From Bufo bufo (taxonomy: Eukaryota > Chordata > Amphibia > Anura > Bufonidae), in NCBI RefSeq assembly GCF_905171765.1, contig NC_053397.1:6404946-6468945 (forward strand): a DNA stretch of 64,000 bases. The letters run 5' to 3'. The translations under genes were made by a program, and so were the position numbers. This document shows positions 1 through 8,999 of this stretch, one piece after another. Numbering within the stretch: the first letter of the stretch is position 1; each line of letters starts with the position of its first letter. The notes under the pieces were generated by a model, which made no database searches, had not been told where the DNA came from, and saw nothing but the letters and a program-made list of their open reading frames with translations.

Positions 1-832
1 TCAAGTTCGAACCAATCTGCAGTGGTTCGGGGGCAAAAAGAAAGCCCTTTACTGAGCACACTCACTTGGGCATCAGTCAGATTCTTAGACGAAAGATTCA
101 CCACAGTTACTTCCTCCTTGACGGATTGTTCCTGCCGGGAGGTCGGGGTTTGTGTCTACGGCCTCCACGCCGGATGCGCTGTCTCCGGATAATTCCGTCT
201 CCCTTAACCCTAAAAAAGCCTGATCCACAGAAGAAGCATCTTGAGTGGATTTCTGCTTCTTTTTCCATCCATCCTTATTTGTGTAGATACTCTTGTCACT
301 GGATTGCCAGGAATAAATGTTGCCTTTTTTACGGTCGTCAGAGTCCCGATTCCATTTAAAGCGTTTGCCTTCCTCCATATCCACACGAAACATCTGTAAC
401 TGGGTGGAAAATGCATCGTTATATGTCCCAAAATCCTCAGCTGAGGATAAATTGATCAGCTGTTGTTCCACACTTGCCAATTCAATCATAACATTAGACA
501 GTTCGCCCTGTAAAAATTCGATATTCAACAAAATAAAGTCCAGTGCATACCGGTTGGAGAGATTTTCAAATTTTTTGCAAAACAATGGACAGCCAGAGAA
601 TAAATTGGGGCGTAGATTGGATCTCATCCCTCTTGAAATATTCTTCAAGGGTGGTCATATGGAGACGCAAAGAAATAGACCTTTTTGATAGGAATTCATA
701 TTTCCTTTTTAGCTCCTTGGCTGTTGGAGTAGTGAGGAACGTGGCATCTCCCTCAATCATGCATAAAATCCTGTCGACTGCTTCCTGTGTGTATGTGAAG
801 CCTCCGGGTGCAATTTGATCACTGGTAGACAT
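1..832 (-). pseudogene. Penelope-like element ORF, N-terminal part, broken and running off the left edge
   Basis: The reading frame starts at ATG 830-832 on the minus strand, just inside the pseudo-LTR. It passes through two overlapping frames (join near 570-650) and shifts frame again at a TAA (85-87). Below 85 the frame reads NLTDAQVSVLSKGLSFCP, followed by a DWF motif, which I recognise as the conserved lead-in to the Penelope-type reverse transcriptase. A charged segment containing MEEGKRFKW and DRKKGNIYSW (about 250-380) fits the poorly conserved PLE N-terminus. The reverse transcriptase itself would lie to the left of base 1. Two frame breaks make it non-functional. Family is well supported by the GIY-YIG half of the same element at 3151-4038. 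Confidence 0.72.
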
Positions 833-1058
833 ACTTGAAATAATAAGTCCGTAGCAAAAAGACGTGCAATTGCCAAACAACGGCTGTATACAAAAAAGAA
901 AAAAAGATGGCAGCACCGTCACAGATAAAAATGGATGAAGGGTGCAAAAAGCCCAGTATGGATATAAGCCAATCCAATGAAATGTAAGCGATGAAAAGAA
1001 GGGCAGCACTCCAATAGATAAAAAATAATGAAAAAAATGTATTTACCCATAAGGCTGT

Positions 1059-1097
1059 AGCGACGTTTCGGCTCTTACACAGGAGCCTTCCTCAAGC
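1059..1097 (-). ncRNA. Hammerhead-like motif in the inverted PLE pseudo-LTR
   Basis: This is the reverse complement of the motif at 5127-5165. The minus strand shows TTGAGGA, a GGCTC/GAGCC stem and then CGAAACGTC. It resembles the hammerhead core (CUGANGA, stem II, GAAA, UC), but the first core base is U instead of C and stem I is only about 2 bp. Conservation between the two arms reflects duplication, so it is not independent evidence. It is probably inactive or a divergent variant. Confidence 0.35.
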
Positions 1098-1129
1098 AGT
1101 GTGTACAAACCAAGCTCTGAACATATATA

Positions 1130-2692
1130 CACTGCGTGCAGAATTATTAGGCAAATGAGTATTTTGACCACATCATCCTCTTTATGCATGTTGTCTTACT
1201 CCAAGCTGTATAGGCTCGAAAGCCTACTACCAATTAAGCATATTAGGTGATGTGCATCTCTGTAATGAGAAGGGGTGTGGTATAATGACATCAACACCCT
1301 ATATTAGGTGTGCATAATTATTAGGCAACTTCCTTTCCTTTGGCAAAATGGGTCAAAAGAAGGACTTGACAGGCTCAGAAAAGTCAAAAATAGTGAGATA
1401 TCTTGCAGAGGGATGCAGCACTCTTAAAATTGCAAAGCTTCTGAAGCGTGATCATCGAACAATCAAGCGTTTCATTCAAAATAGTCAACAGGGTCGCAAG
1501 AAGCGTGTGGAAAAACCAAGGCGCAAAATAACTGCCCATGAACTGAGAAAAGTCAAGCGTGCAGCTGCCAAGATGCCACTTGCCACCAGTTTGGCCATAT
1601 TTCAGAGCTGCAACATCACTGGAGTGCCCAAAAGCACAAGGTGTGCAATACTCAGAGACATGGCCAAGGTAAGAAAGGCTGAAAGACGACCACCACTGAA
1701 CAAGACACACAAGCTGAAACGTCAAGACTGGGCCAAGAAAAATCTCAAGACTGATTTTTCTAAGGTTTTATGGACTGATGAAATGAGAGTGAGTCTTGAT
1801 GGGCCAGATGGATGGACCCGTGGCTGGATTGGTAAAGGGCAGAGAGCTCCAGTCCGACTCAGACGCCAGCAAGGTGGAGGTGGAGTACTGGTTTGGGCTG
1901 GTATCATCAAAGATGAGCTTGTGGGGCCTTTTCGGGTTGAGGATGGAGTCAAGCTCAACTCCCAGTCCTACTGCCAGTTTCTGGAAGACACCTTCTTCAA
2001 GCAGTGGTACAGGAAGAAGTCTGCATCCTTCAAGAAAAACATGATTTTCATGCAGGACAATGCTCCATCACACGCGTCCAAGTACTCCACAGCGTGGCTG
2101 GCAAGAAAGGGTATAAAAGAAGAAAATCTAATGACATGGCCTCCTTGTTCACCTGATCTGAACCCCATTGAGAACCTGTGGTCCATCATCAAATGTGAGA
2201 TTTACAAGGAGGGAAAACAGTACACCTCTCTGAACAGTGTCTGGGAGGCTGTGGTTGCTGCTGCACGCAATGTTGATGGTGAACAGATCAAAACACTGAC
2301 AGAATCCATGGATGGCAGGCTTTTGAGTGTCCTTGCAAAGAAAGGTGGCTATATTGGTCACTGATTTGTTTTTGTTTTGTTTTTGAATGTCAGAAATGTA
2401 TATTTGTGAATGTTGAGATGTTATATTGGTTTCACTGGTAAAAATAAATAATTGAAATGGGTATATATTTGTTTTTTGTTAAGTTGCCTAATAATTATGC
2501 ACAGTAATAGTCACCTGCACACACAGATATCCCCCTAAAATAGCTAAAACTAAAAACAAACTAAAAACTACTTCCAAAAATATTCAGCTTTGATATTAAT
2601 GAGTTTTTTGGGTTCATTGAGAACATGGTTGTTGTTCAATAATAAAATTAATCCTCAAAAATACAACTTGCCTAATAATTCTGCACTCCCTG
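1130..2692 (+). mobile_element. Tc1/mariner transposon with intact DD37E transposase
   Basis: The element is flanked by TA at 1128-1129 and 2693-2694. The ends are inverted repeats sharing GTGCAGAATTATTAGGCAA. A second, inner pair of related repeats (TGCATAATTATTAGGCAA at about 1312-1330 and its complement at about 2483-2503) gives an IR/DR-like arrangement with two repeats per end. Length is 1563 bp. The pre-insertion site survives at about 5090-5100 in the other arm of the host PLE, which confirms both boundaries. The left terminus has 3-4 mismatches to the right one in its first 8 bases. Confidence 0.95.
1348..2364 (+). CDS. Tc1/mariner-superfamily transposase, DD37E type, intact
   Basis: The 338-residue frame runs without stop or frameshift, which is a normal length for the superfamily. 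Residues 1-110 form the paired-like helix-turn-helix DNA-binding region, with KRDHRTIKRF as the first recognition segment. Basic residues at about 49-60 resemble a linker or nuclear localisation signal. The catalytic triad is visible: D144 in WTDE, D237 in MQDNAPSH and E275 in [11 protein letters not shown]. There are 37 residues between the last two, so it is DD37E rather than DD34E. GGGGVLVWAG (176-185) is the glycine-rich box. From memory, DD37E Tc1-like elements in vertebrates have been called TRT; that assignment is not verified. It would cut and paste its own element at TA sites. An intact frame suggests a young copy. Confidence 0.93.
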   Translation: MGQKKDLTGSEKSKIVRYLAEGCSTLKIAKLLKRDHRTIKRFIQNSQQGRKKRVEKPRRKITAHELRKVKRAAAKMPLATSLAIFQSCNITGVPKSTRCAILRDMAKVRKAERRPPLNKTHKLKRQDWAKKNLKTDFSKVLWTDEMRVSLDGPDGWTRGWIGKGQRAPVRLRRQQGGGGVLVWAGIIKDELVGPFRVEDGVKLNSQSYCQFLEDTFFKQWYRKKSASFKKNMIFMQDNAPSHASKYSTAWLARKGIKEENLMTWPPCSPDLNPIENLWSIIKCEIYKEGKQYTSLNSVWEAVVAAARNVDGEQIKTLTESMDGRLLSVLAKKGGYIGH

Positions 2693-3216
2693 TAGTGTTA
2701 CAGCTAACCATAACCAATTACATGTTAAGTGAACATAATTAATAAATAATCAAAAATACATAATACATCGTAAATACAGAAACGGATAAAACCAGCAATG
2801 CAGCATAATCCGATCGTGATACACCTAATTGAATAAAAATTGTTGCCGTGAATATAAGGTATAGTAAAATATCTATACAGATACATAATTGATAATATCA
2901 TCAGTGCCAACTGTAGACAATTACATAAAGTGATAAGTGCTTACTCGTACAGGTGATGTGTGCAAAGAATGCAGGATGGAGGACGGCTGTGTTCCATGCT
3001 GACATGTGCGATCCGGCGTGCCTGGATCACCACTGCGCATGTCCCTATGACGTGTAATACGTGTTCCCGGCCAGTACTAACCTCATCACATGACGCATGC
3101 GCTCTCGCGTCATAGCACTGAAACGGCCATTTTAGATAAGGGCAAACGGCCCTACACGCTAGACTCTCTTCAACCGCATGGTCTAAATGTGGATTACAAG
3201 GTTGGGGTTGGTTAGT

Positions 3217-4038
3217 TGCATTGTTTCAGAGCCTAACAATACGTTAGACACATTGCTACACAAATTTGAGAAACGAAGGTATCCAACTAAATTGCTACAA
3301 GCACAAAAGAAATTGGTTAGTCAGCTTAATAGGGATGACACGTTAAAAAGAAAAGTACAACAAACACAGATGACTAGGATCCCCTTCATCTCTACTCATT
3401 GTGAACAAAGCGTTGACATAAGTAACATCATTCGACGTCACTGGAACATACTGGGTGGTTGCCTAAATACAGTTAAGGAATTCCATTCCCCTCCAATCAT
3501 GTCCTACCGTAGGTCCAGGAGTCTTAAGGACCAACTGGTAAGGGCTGACGTGGGAACTCTGAAGACGGCAAGACAGCTGACATTGACAGGCGCCAGTGTC
3601 GGCTGTTTTCCCTGTTTATCCTGCGTAAACTGTAAATACATTCTTAAGGGTAGGTCTTTCACACACCCACAAACTGGGGTTTCATATCAGTTAAGGCATT
3701 ATCTGACTTGTGATTCCAGTTATGTTGTGTATGTGATCGTTTGTCCATGTAATCTGCTGTACGTTGGAGAAACCACAACTGATTTTAAGACACGATTTAA
3801 CAACCATCGACTTAGTGTCAGGAAAAAACGACTGGATTTACCAGTCTCCAAACATTTTGCCAACCAGAAGCACACTGAGAAAGATCTGAGGTGTTGCATT
3901 ATTGATTATGTACCAATGCCTAGGAGAGGTGGTAACAGGATTGGCCTTCTAAAAAAGAGAGAATTAAAATGGATCTACACGCTAGACTCCCTTGAACCGC
4001 ATGGTCTAAATGTGGATTACAAGGTTGGGGTTGGTTAG
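3217..4038 (+). pseudogene. Penelope-like element ORF, C-terminal part with GIY-YIG endonuclease
   Basis: The frame is open upstream to 3187, but that ATG lies in the duplicated tail and is not a real start. The first ~130 residues match the PLE region following the reverse transcriptase. The Cys-rich CFPCLSCVNCKYI segment precedes the GIY-YIG nuclease: YVVYVIVCPCNLLYVGETT carries the first catalytic core, then RFNNHR with the catalytic Arg region. Near the C-terminus RELKWIYTLDSLEPHGLN is the conserved tail. It nicks DNA for target-primed reverse transcription. The reverse transcriptase half is absent here, so this copy cannot move by itself. Confidence 0.85.
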
Positions 4039-4637
4039 CTGCGTGTCTTGCCCTCTGTTCATGCATTTTAATGTCGATTGCCCCAGTGTAAATTATGTGA
4101 CTTGTGTGTATAAAACATAAATTTCCGTTTACTTTACAAGTCCCTTTTTTTAAACAAATGTTTGTCTTGGATCCACTTCTGTGTATTTATGTTCACATTT
4201 TATTGTTCTTACAGATGGTATGCTGCCGAGTCTGGGTTGAGGATAAGCGGTGTGGCATTCATGTGGGCTGTGCGATCGCGGTATTTGGATATCATTGTCC
4301 ATGCAGAATATGGCCTATGTATTTTTGTGTTATCTCGGAAAACTGTTTTTGTTTTGTATTTCCATACATGTGCAGTGGGATGTTATGAGGAGAACCCTCT
4401 GAGTGGGGTGGTGATAGGTGGGTTTTGATCATTTTGGCGATGCGACTCCGTATTCACATGCAGATGCGCAGCCGCACTTTGGTCACGGCTGGCGGTTCCA
4501 CTTCGGTCTATAGGTGTAGCCCTCACCCGAGCCCAGTTGGCCACTGTGACACTCTGGCATTTCCTTATGCCATTGTCATCCTGATTCTACACTGTACCGG
4601 ACGTAATTGTCATCATGAGAGTCAGCGTAACACAATA
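4039..4637 (+). other. 3' UTR of the plus-strand Penelope-like arm
   Basis: Non-coding sequence between the ORF stop and the pseudo-LTR. It has no counterpart in the inverted left arm, which starts at 4638-equivalent sequence. Short open frames occur in overlapping frames and show no recognisable motif. Confidence 0.55.
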
Positions 4638-5325
4638 GGCCGTTTGCCCTTATCTAAAATGGCCGTTTCAGTGCTATGACGCGAGAGCGCATGCGTCATG
4701 TGATGAGGTTAGTACTGGCCGGGAACACGTATTACACGTCATAGGGACATGCGCAGTGGTGATCCAGGCACGCCGGATCGCACATGTCAGCATGGAACAC
4801 AGCCGTCCTCCATCCTGCATTCTTTGCACACATCACCTGTACGAGTAAGCACTTATCACTTTATGTAATTGTCTACAGTTGGCACTGATGATATTATCAA
4901 TTATGTATCTGTATAGATATTTTACTATACCTTATATTCACGGCAACAATTTTTATTCAATTAGGTGTATCACGATCGGATTATGCTGCATTGCTGGTTT
5001 TATCCGTTTCTGTATTTACGATGTATTATGTATTTTTGATTATTTATTAATTATGTTCACTTAACATGTAATTGGTTATGGTTAGCTGTAACACTATATA
5101 TGTTCAGAGCTTGGTTTGTACACACTGCTTGAGGAAGGCTCCTGTGTAAGAGCCGAAACGTCGCTACAGCCTTATGGGTAAATAAAGTTTTTTCATTATT
5201 TTTTATCTATTGGAGTGCTGCCCTTCTTTTCATCGCTTACATTTCATTGGATTGGCTTATATCCATACTGGGCTTTTTGCACCCTTCATCCATTTTTATC
5301 TGTGACGGTGCTGCCATCTTTTTTT

Positions 5326-5330
<5 letters not shown>
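4638..5330 (+). repeat. PLE pseudo-LTR (direct copy of the inverted arm at 833-3150)
   Basis: Near-identical in reverse complement to 3150-2695 plus 1129-890. It includes the uninterrupted sequence into which the Tc1 at 1130 inserted in the other arm. It ends in the same pyrimidine-rich tract just before the point where the other arm enters the ORF, so the right copy stops at the normal pseudo-LTR border. Confidence 0.8.
5127..5165 (+). ncRNA. Hammerhead-like motif in the PLE pseudo-LTR
   Basis: The sequence reads TTGAGGA, then an extra A, a 5-bp stem GGCTC/GAGCC with an 8-base loop, then GAAA (5155-5158), CG, and TC as the potential cleavage site (5161-5162). Penelope-like elements are known to carry minimal type I hammerheads with very short stem III. 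Here the core C is U and stem I has about two pairs, so activity is doubtful. Confidence 0.4.

Positions 5331-5335
<5 letters not shown>

Positions 5336-5378
<43 letters not shown>
5336..5378. repeat. (TA)n microsatellite
   Basis: About 21 uninterrupted TA units between the end of the PLE and the start of the A/B element. It may be the insertion target of the latter, because the right side of that element also resumes with ATATACACACA. Confidence 0.95.
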
Positions 5379-5382
<4 letters not shown>

Positions 5383-5670
5383 GGTCATGGCTACGGCCAA
5401 GAGGTATCCGAAGAACCCTAGGGAGAGAAACAACAGGAACAACCTAACCCAGCTAGACGTGTCTTAGCTGACCTGACTAAATGGCTTGTTGTGTGCCCTG
5501 AGCCACGATCGAGGGTAGGCCTATAAGTGGGCATACCCTGTGGAAATGAGAAGATAAGGGAGGGAGGGTGGGGCACCTGAGAACCCACGCCTGGAAGTGA
5601 GGGTGTGGCTCGTATATGAAGAGCCTCCGCCCCTCCCACAAATGCAGGCTGACTAATCAGCCTTACCAAC
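5379..5670. mobile_element. Short unit (A-x-B) of an unclassified tandem element
   Basis: A is 5379-5532 (154 bp, starting TTGTGGTCATGGC), x is 5533-5573 (41 bp, purine-rich) and B is 5574-5670 (97 bp). A recurs with one mismatch at 5671-5824. B recurs without mismatch at 10513-10609. The unit therefore has the same two ends as the 4.9-kb unit that follows directly, but only 41 bp between them. B ends with a 6-bp stem-loop (GGCTGA, loop CTAA, TCAGCC) and 8-9 terminal bases TTACCAAC. No coding sequence is present. Confidence 0.7.
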
Positions 5671-5824
5671 TTGTGGTCATGGCTACGGCCAAGAGGTATC
5701 CGAAGAACCCTAGGGAGAGAAACAACAGGAACAACCTAACCCAGCTAGACGTGTCTTAGCTGACCTGACTAAATGGCTTTTTGTGTGCCCTGAGCCACGA
5801 TCGAGGGTAGGCCTATAAGTGGGC

Positions 5825-6826
5825 AAAAACCAAGTCAAGGAATTCGAATGGCATGTGCAAACTAATCCCCAAGCCAACTGCAAGGCGTCAGGGATCTAGA
5901 GCGAAAATTCGGGGTATACGAGGCAAGACCAGTAGGAGACCTACAACCCATCTTGTGGATGACAAGGCCAGAGACATGATTCTCAATATTGCGTATACTG
6001 CCCCAAAGCGGAATGGAGGACCGGGAATACGTTGTGAAATGGATCAAAAAACCAACTGAACTTGTAAAGTTTGGCTCTAGTGCGAGTACTGGCAATGCCC
6101 TAGCCTCAGGAGATCGTGGGACCGCAACCTAACTGCCTAGACTATTTAGAAATGAGGGCCAAAAGAAACCATGAAGATAGGAAGAGAATCCTTGAATAGT
6201 TCCCCAGACAACAGCTATCTGCTAGCCGTGGTCCGCGCGTTCTACTGTGTGCCCGAGAATTATTTTTGCGTTTGAGACGTGAAGACCGACCTACAATCTG
6301 AAACTTCTACCGTGAGGAAATGCTGGACCTTGTCCAAAATCCGATTTAACGTGGTTGTAGGGAGTCTGAGGTTAGTGCGGCAAGAAGCTACGAAGCCATA
6401 ATATACAAGATTCTGTCTATGCCCTCCCATGAGTGAGGGAATGCAATGCAATGAAGCTACCGACGAAAATGAGTTCCTGGTCATGGTAAAAAGGCAAAGA
6501 CTTTGCGCGGGGACCTGGTTGACAAGATATGATCGACTACGATCAGAGACTGAAATGTTAGAGGGAATTGCCCTACTTGTTCTTCATCTGGCAGGACCTG
6601 AACGAAAGCATGAATAATTAAAGAAAGACTAAATATCTGCGTAAGACATGACAATGATGCTGTAGGGCGAACCGGACCAGTTTGTGGTCAAAACATAAAG
6701 TGAGCAATCAACGTTGATTATTAGGAAATTAGGGAAGCAGGTATGTATGCGATACATAGGGGCCAAATCAGCCCAGATGCACAACCAACCAGGCAATCAG
6801 CCCAGCAGGACTGAAAAACAGTCATC
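5825..6826. other. Non-coding interior of the A-Y-B unit, left part
   Basis: Unique-looking sequence with only short open frames in several frames and no motif I recognise. It separates copy A from the 34-bp array. Confidence 0.6.
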
Positions 6827-7268
6827 GGGCCCCCGAAGCCACGGGGCCGAAGCTGTCATCGGGCCCCCGAAGCCACGGGGCCGAAGCTGTCATCGGGCCC
6901 CCGAAGCCACGGGGCCGAAGCTGTCATCGGGCCCCCGAAGCCATGGGGCCGAAGCTGTCATCGGGCCCCCGAAGCCATGGGGCCGAAGCTGTCATCGGGC
7001 CCCCGAAGCCAAGGGGCCGAAGCTGTCATCGGGCCCCCGAAGCCATGAGGCCGAAGCTGTCATCGGGCCCCCGAAGCCATGGGGCCGAAGCTGTCATCGG
7101 GCCCCCGAAGCCATGGGGCCGAAGCTGTGACCGGGCTCCCAAAGCCATGGGGCCGAAGCGGTCATCGGGCCCCCAAAGCCATGGGGCCGAAGCTGTCATC
7201 GGGCCCCCAAAGCTATGGGGCCGAAGCTGTCATCGGGCCCCCAAAGCCATGGGGCCGAAGCTGTCATC
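6827..7268. repeat. 34-bp minisatellite, 13 units
   Basis: The unit begins GGGCCCCCGAAGCCATGGGG and ends CCGAAGCTGTCATC. Spacing is exactly 34 bp (for example 6861 to 6895). Two GGGCC/GGCCC-type motifs per unit make it strongly GC-rich. Because 34 is not a multiple of 3, it is open in all three plus frames, which creates false proline/glycine/arginine-rich frames. Isolated, diverged single units occur at about 7580-7625 and 8608-8665, so the array or its ancestor once spread over a wider area. Confidence 0.95.
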
Positions 7269-7906
7269 GGACCTGAATAAAAGGTGCAGGTTAAATTAAA
7301 CCATGAGCCTGACCGATGTGGCAGGCGATACCTAAGATAAACTACGTGGCCTGAATGAAATGCAAGGAGAAATATCGTTAGGAACGAGACCTGACCGACG
7401 TGGAAGGTGACCCCAATATGAGTTCAACTACATGACCTGAAAAGACGAAAGGAAAACGTGACTGAAAATGGAGATAATAACGGACAAAGTAAAATTAAAC
7501 CTGAATAAAATAAGCTGGCAAGCAGGTAAAGATATGAGTCATTCGAAAGCATAGGTGCACAGGTGGACAGACAACCATTGGTCGGACCCCAGAAGCCATG
7601 GGGCCGAAGCAACCACCAGGGGCCCATGGGGCCGGGCAGCCGCCAGGATGCGAACCTTAGAATTAAGGACGGCAGGGGAAAAGATTGGGGCTTAACCCAA
7701 CGGGTTTAGTAATCAACCGGGACTTGATAACCTAGAAAGACAAGGACATGGGGTAAAGCTTCTTAATGAAATGAGGCTGAAATGAACTAATCTGTAAAAT
7801 ATAGATGAACAAAAGAAAACTTCTGAAAGGTGTGCCATGGAAAATAGTAGCAGATGGCCGTATGACCTACCAATGTCGATGACGATTGTGAAATCCTCTA
7901 AGCCAA
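7269..7906. other. Spacer between the 34-bp and 30-bp arrays
   Basis: Repeated short phrases (ACCTGACCGA-GTGG, CCTGAATAAAA) suggest older degenerate duplications. One diverged 34-bp unit lies near 7580-7625. No gene is seen. Confidence 0.5.
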
Positions 7907-8370
7907 GAGCCATGCGTGAGAGTCCCCCATGGCGGGAGCCATGCGTGAGAGTCCCCCATGGCGGGAGCCATGCGTGAGAGTCCCCCATGGCGGGAGCCAT
8001 GCGTGAGAGTCCCCCATGGCGGGAGCCATGCGTGAGAGTCCCCCATGGCGGGAGCCATGCGTGAGAGTCCCCCATGGCGGGAGCCATGGGTGAGAGTCCC
8101 CCATGGCGGGAGCCATGCGTGAGAGCCCCCCATGGCGGGAGCCAAGCGTGAGAGCCCCCCATGGCGGGAGCCATGCGTGAGAGTCCCCCATGGCGGGAGC
8201 CATGCGTGAGAGCCCCCCATGGCGGGAGCCAAGCGTGAGAGCCCCCCATGGCGGGAGCCAAGCGTGAGAGCCCCTCATGGCGGGAGCCAAGCGTGAGAGC
8301 CCCTCATGGCGGGAGCCATGCGTGAGAGCCCCTCATGGCGGGAGCCATGCGTGAGAGCCCCTCATGGCGG
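7907..8370. repeat. 30-bp minisatellite, about 15 units
   Basis: The unit contains GCCATGCGTGAGAGTCCCCC followed by ATGGCGGGAG. Unit variants (CCCCCCATGG, CCCCTCATGG, AGCCAAGCG) form blocks, consistent with expansion by unequal exchange or replication slippage. The period is a multiple of 3, so the minus strand stays open in all frames with repetitive peptides; these are not proteins. A decayed unit is visible near 8430-8460. Confidence 0.95.
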
Positions 8371-8999
8371 AACAAGTATCAGATGACCGTGCGAACTACG
8401 AATGACGATGCCAGTCGTGAGGTCCTATAAGCGAAGAGCCACTCGTGCGAGCCTCTTATGATTTTATTATTATTATTTTATAAACCACTTATGCGGCACC
8501 AGAATGCCTTGGGGACTCGCATAACCATGACCCCCTCCAACAGCAAACCTGGAAACACTAACCAGCCTACAACCATGTTGTACCCCTAACAAACAGAACA
8601 TGAAAAAACGGTCATGGGGCCCCCGGAGCCATGAGGCCGGATCAGTCATAGGGCCCCCGAAGACAGAGGGATGACGATAAGTAATTAAAACGTAAGCCGG
8701 ACCTGATGGCATATGAAGCGACTTGAATGATTAGATTGGCTAGAAGGTGGCCTAAGGAAGATGACTGCCAACAGGCGTTAAAAATATAGTCATTAGTAAT
8801 CCGAAGCACGTGCATACATAAAACACTAACCACCGCGAACCATAAACGTAAACATGAAATTGAAACAGAGATGGGAGAAAAAACAAGAGCCTGAGGCATT
8901 GCAAGTTCGCTAAGAGAAGTCTCTTATCGTGACAAACAAATAAACGGTTTGTGAAAACATAGCAGGAAACTTACTGGCCCGCTGACCTCTGCTGAGGAG
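8371..8999. other. Spacer between the 30-bp and ~54-bp arrays
   Basis: Holds a short ATT-rich run (8459-8480) and a single diverged 34-bp-type unit (about 8608-8665). Nothing else recognised. Confidence 0.5.

Larger units (their letters stand above)
833..3150 (-). mobile_element. Penelope-like element pseudo-LTR and 5' UTR (inverted arm), split by a Tc1 insertion
   Basis: Outside the Tc1 insertion (1130-2692) this is a reverse-complement copy of 4638-5330. Homology starts at GGCCGTTTGCCC (minus 3150, plus 4638) and runs to the T-rich tract near 890 (minus) and 5330 (plus). At 3150/3151 it meets the plus-strand arm head-to-head. Removing the Tc1 and one TA restores the sequence seen around 5090-5100. 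It contains the hammerhead-like motif at 1059-1097. Read on the minus strand it leads into the ORF starting at 832, so it behaves as the element's 5' pseudo-LTR. Confidence 0.75.
3151..5335 (+). mobile_element. Penelope-like element, 5'-truncated plus-strand arm (GIY-YIG region, 3' UTR, pseudo-LTR)
   Basis: The arm starts with a duplicate of the ORF end: 3151-3216 nearly repeats 3975-4036 (CTACACGCTAGACTC...GTTGGTTAG). It then continues at 3217 with the C-terminal half of a PLE ORF (stop at 4036-4038), a 3' UTR (4039-4637) and a pseudo-LTR (4638-5330) ending in a T-rich tract. The small 66-bp head repeat indicates a partial tandem copy joined upstream. A tandem or partly inverted, 5'-truncated arrangement is a known habit of Penelope-like elements. 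It is followed directly by the (TA)n at 5336. Confidence 0.8.

Noticed and set aside
5379..5670. A-x-B as a 5' LTR of an LTR retrotransposon
   Set aside because: A is repeated immediately downstream and the right end has only B, not A-x-B; no primer site, polypurine tract or coding region.
6714..7299. Long Pro/Gly/Arg/Ser-rich reading frames in three plus frames
   Set aside because: They are the 34-bp minisatellite read in each frame; a period not divisible by 3 cycles the same peptide through all frames. No start context or non-repeat domain.
7713..8290. Minus-strand frames of 121-182 codons rich in MAPAMGGSHAWLPPWG-type repeats
   Set aside because: Product of the 30-bp array; all three minus frames are open with equivalent repeats.
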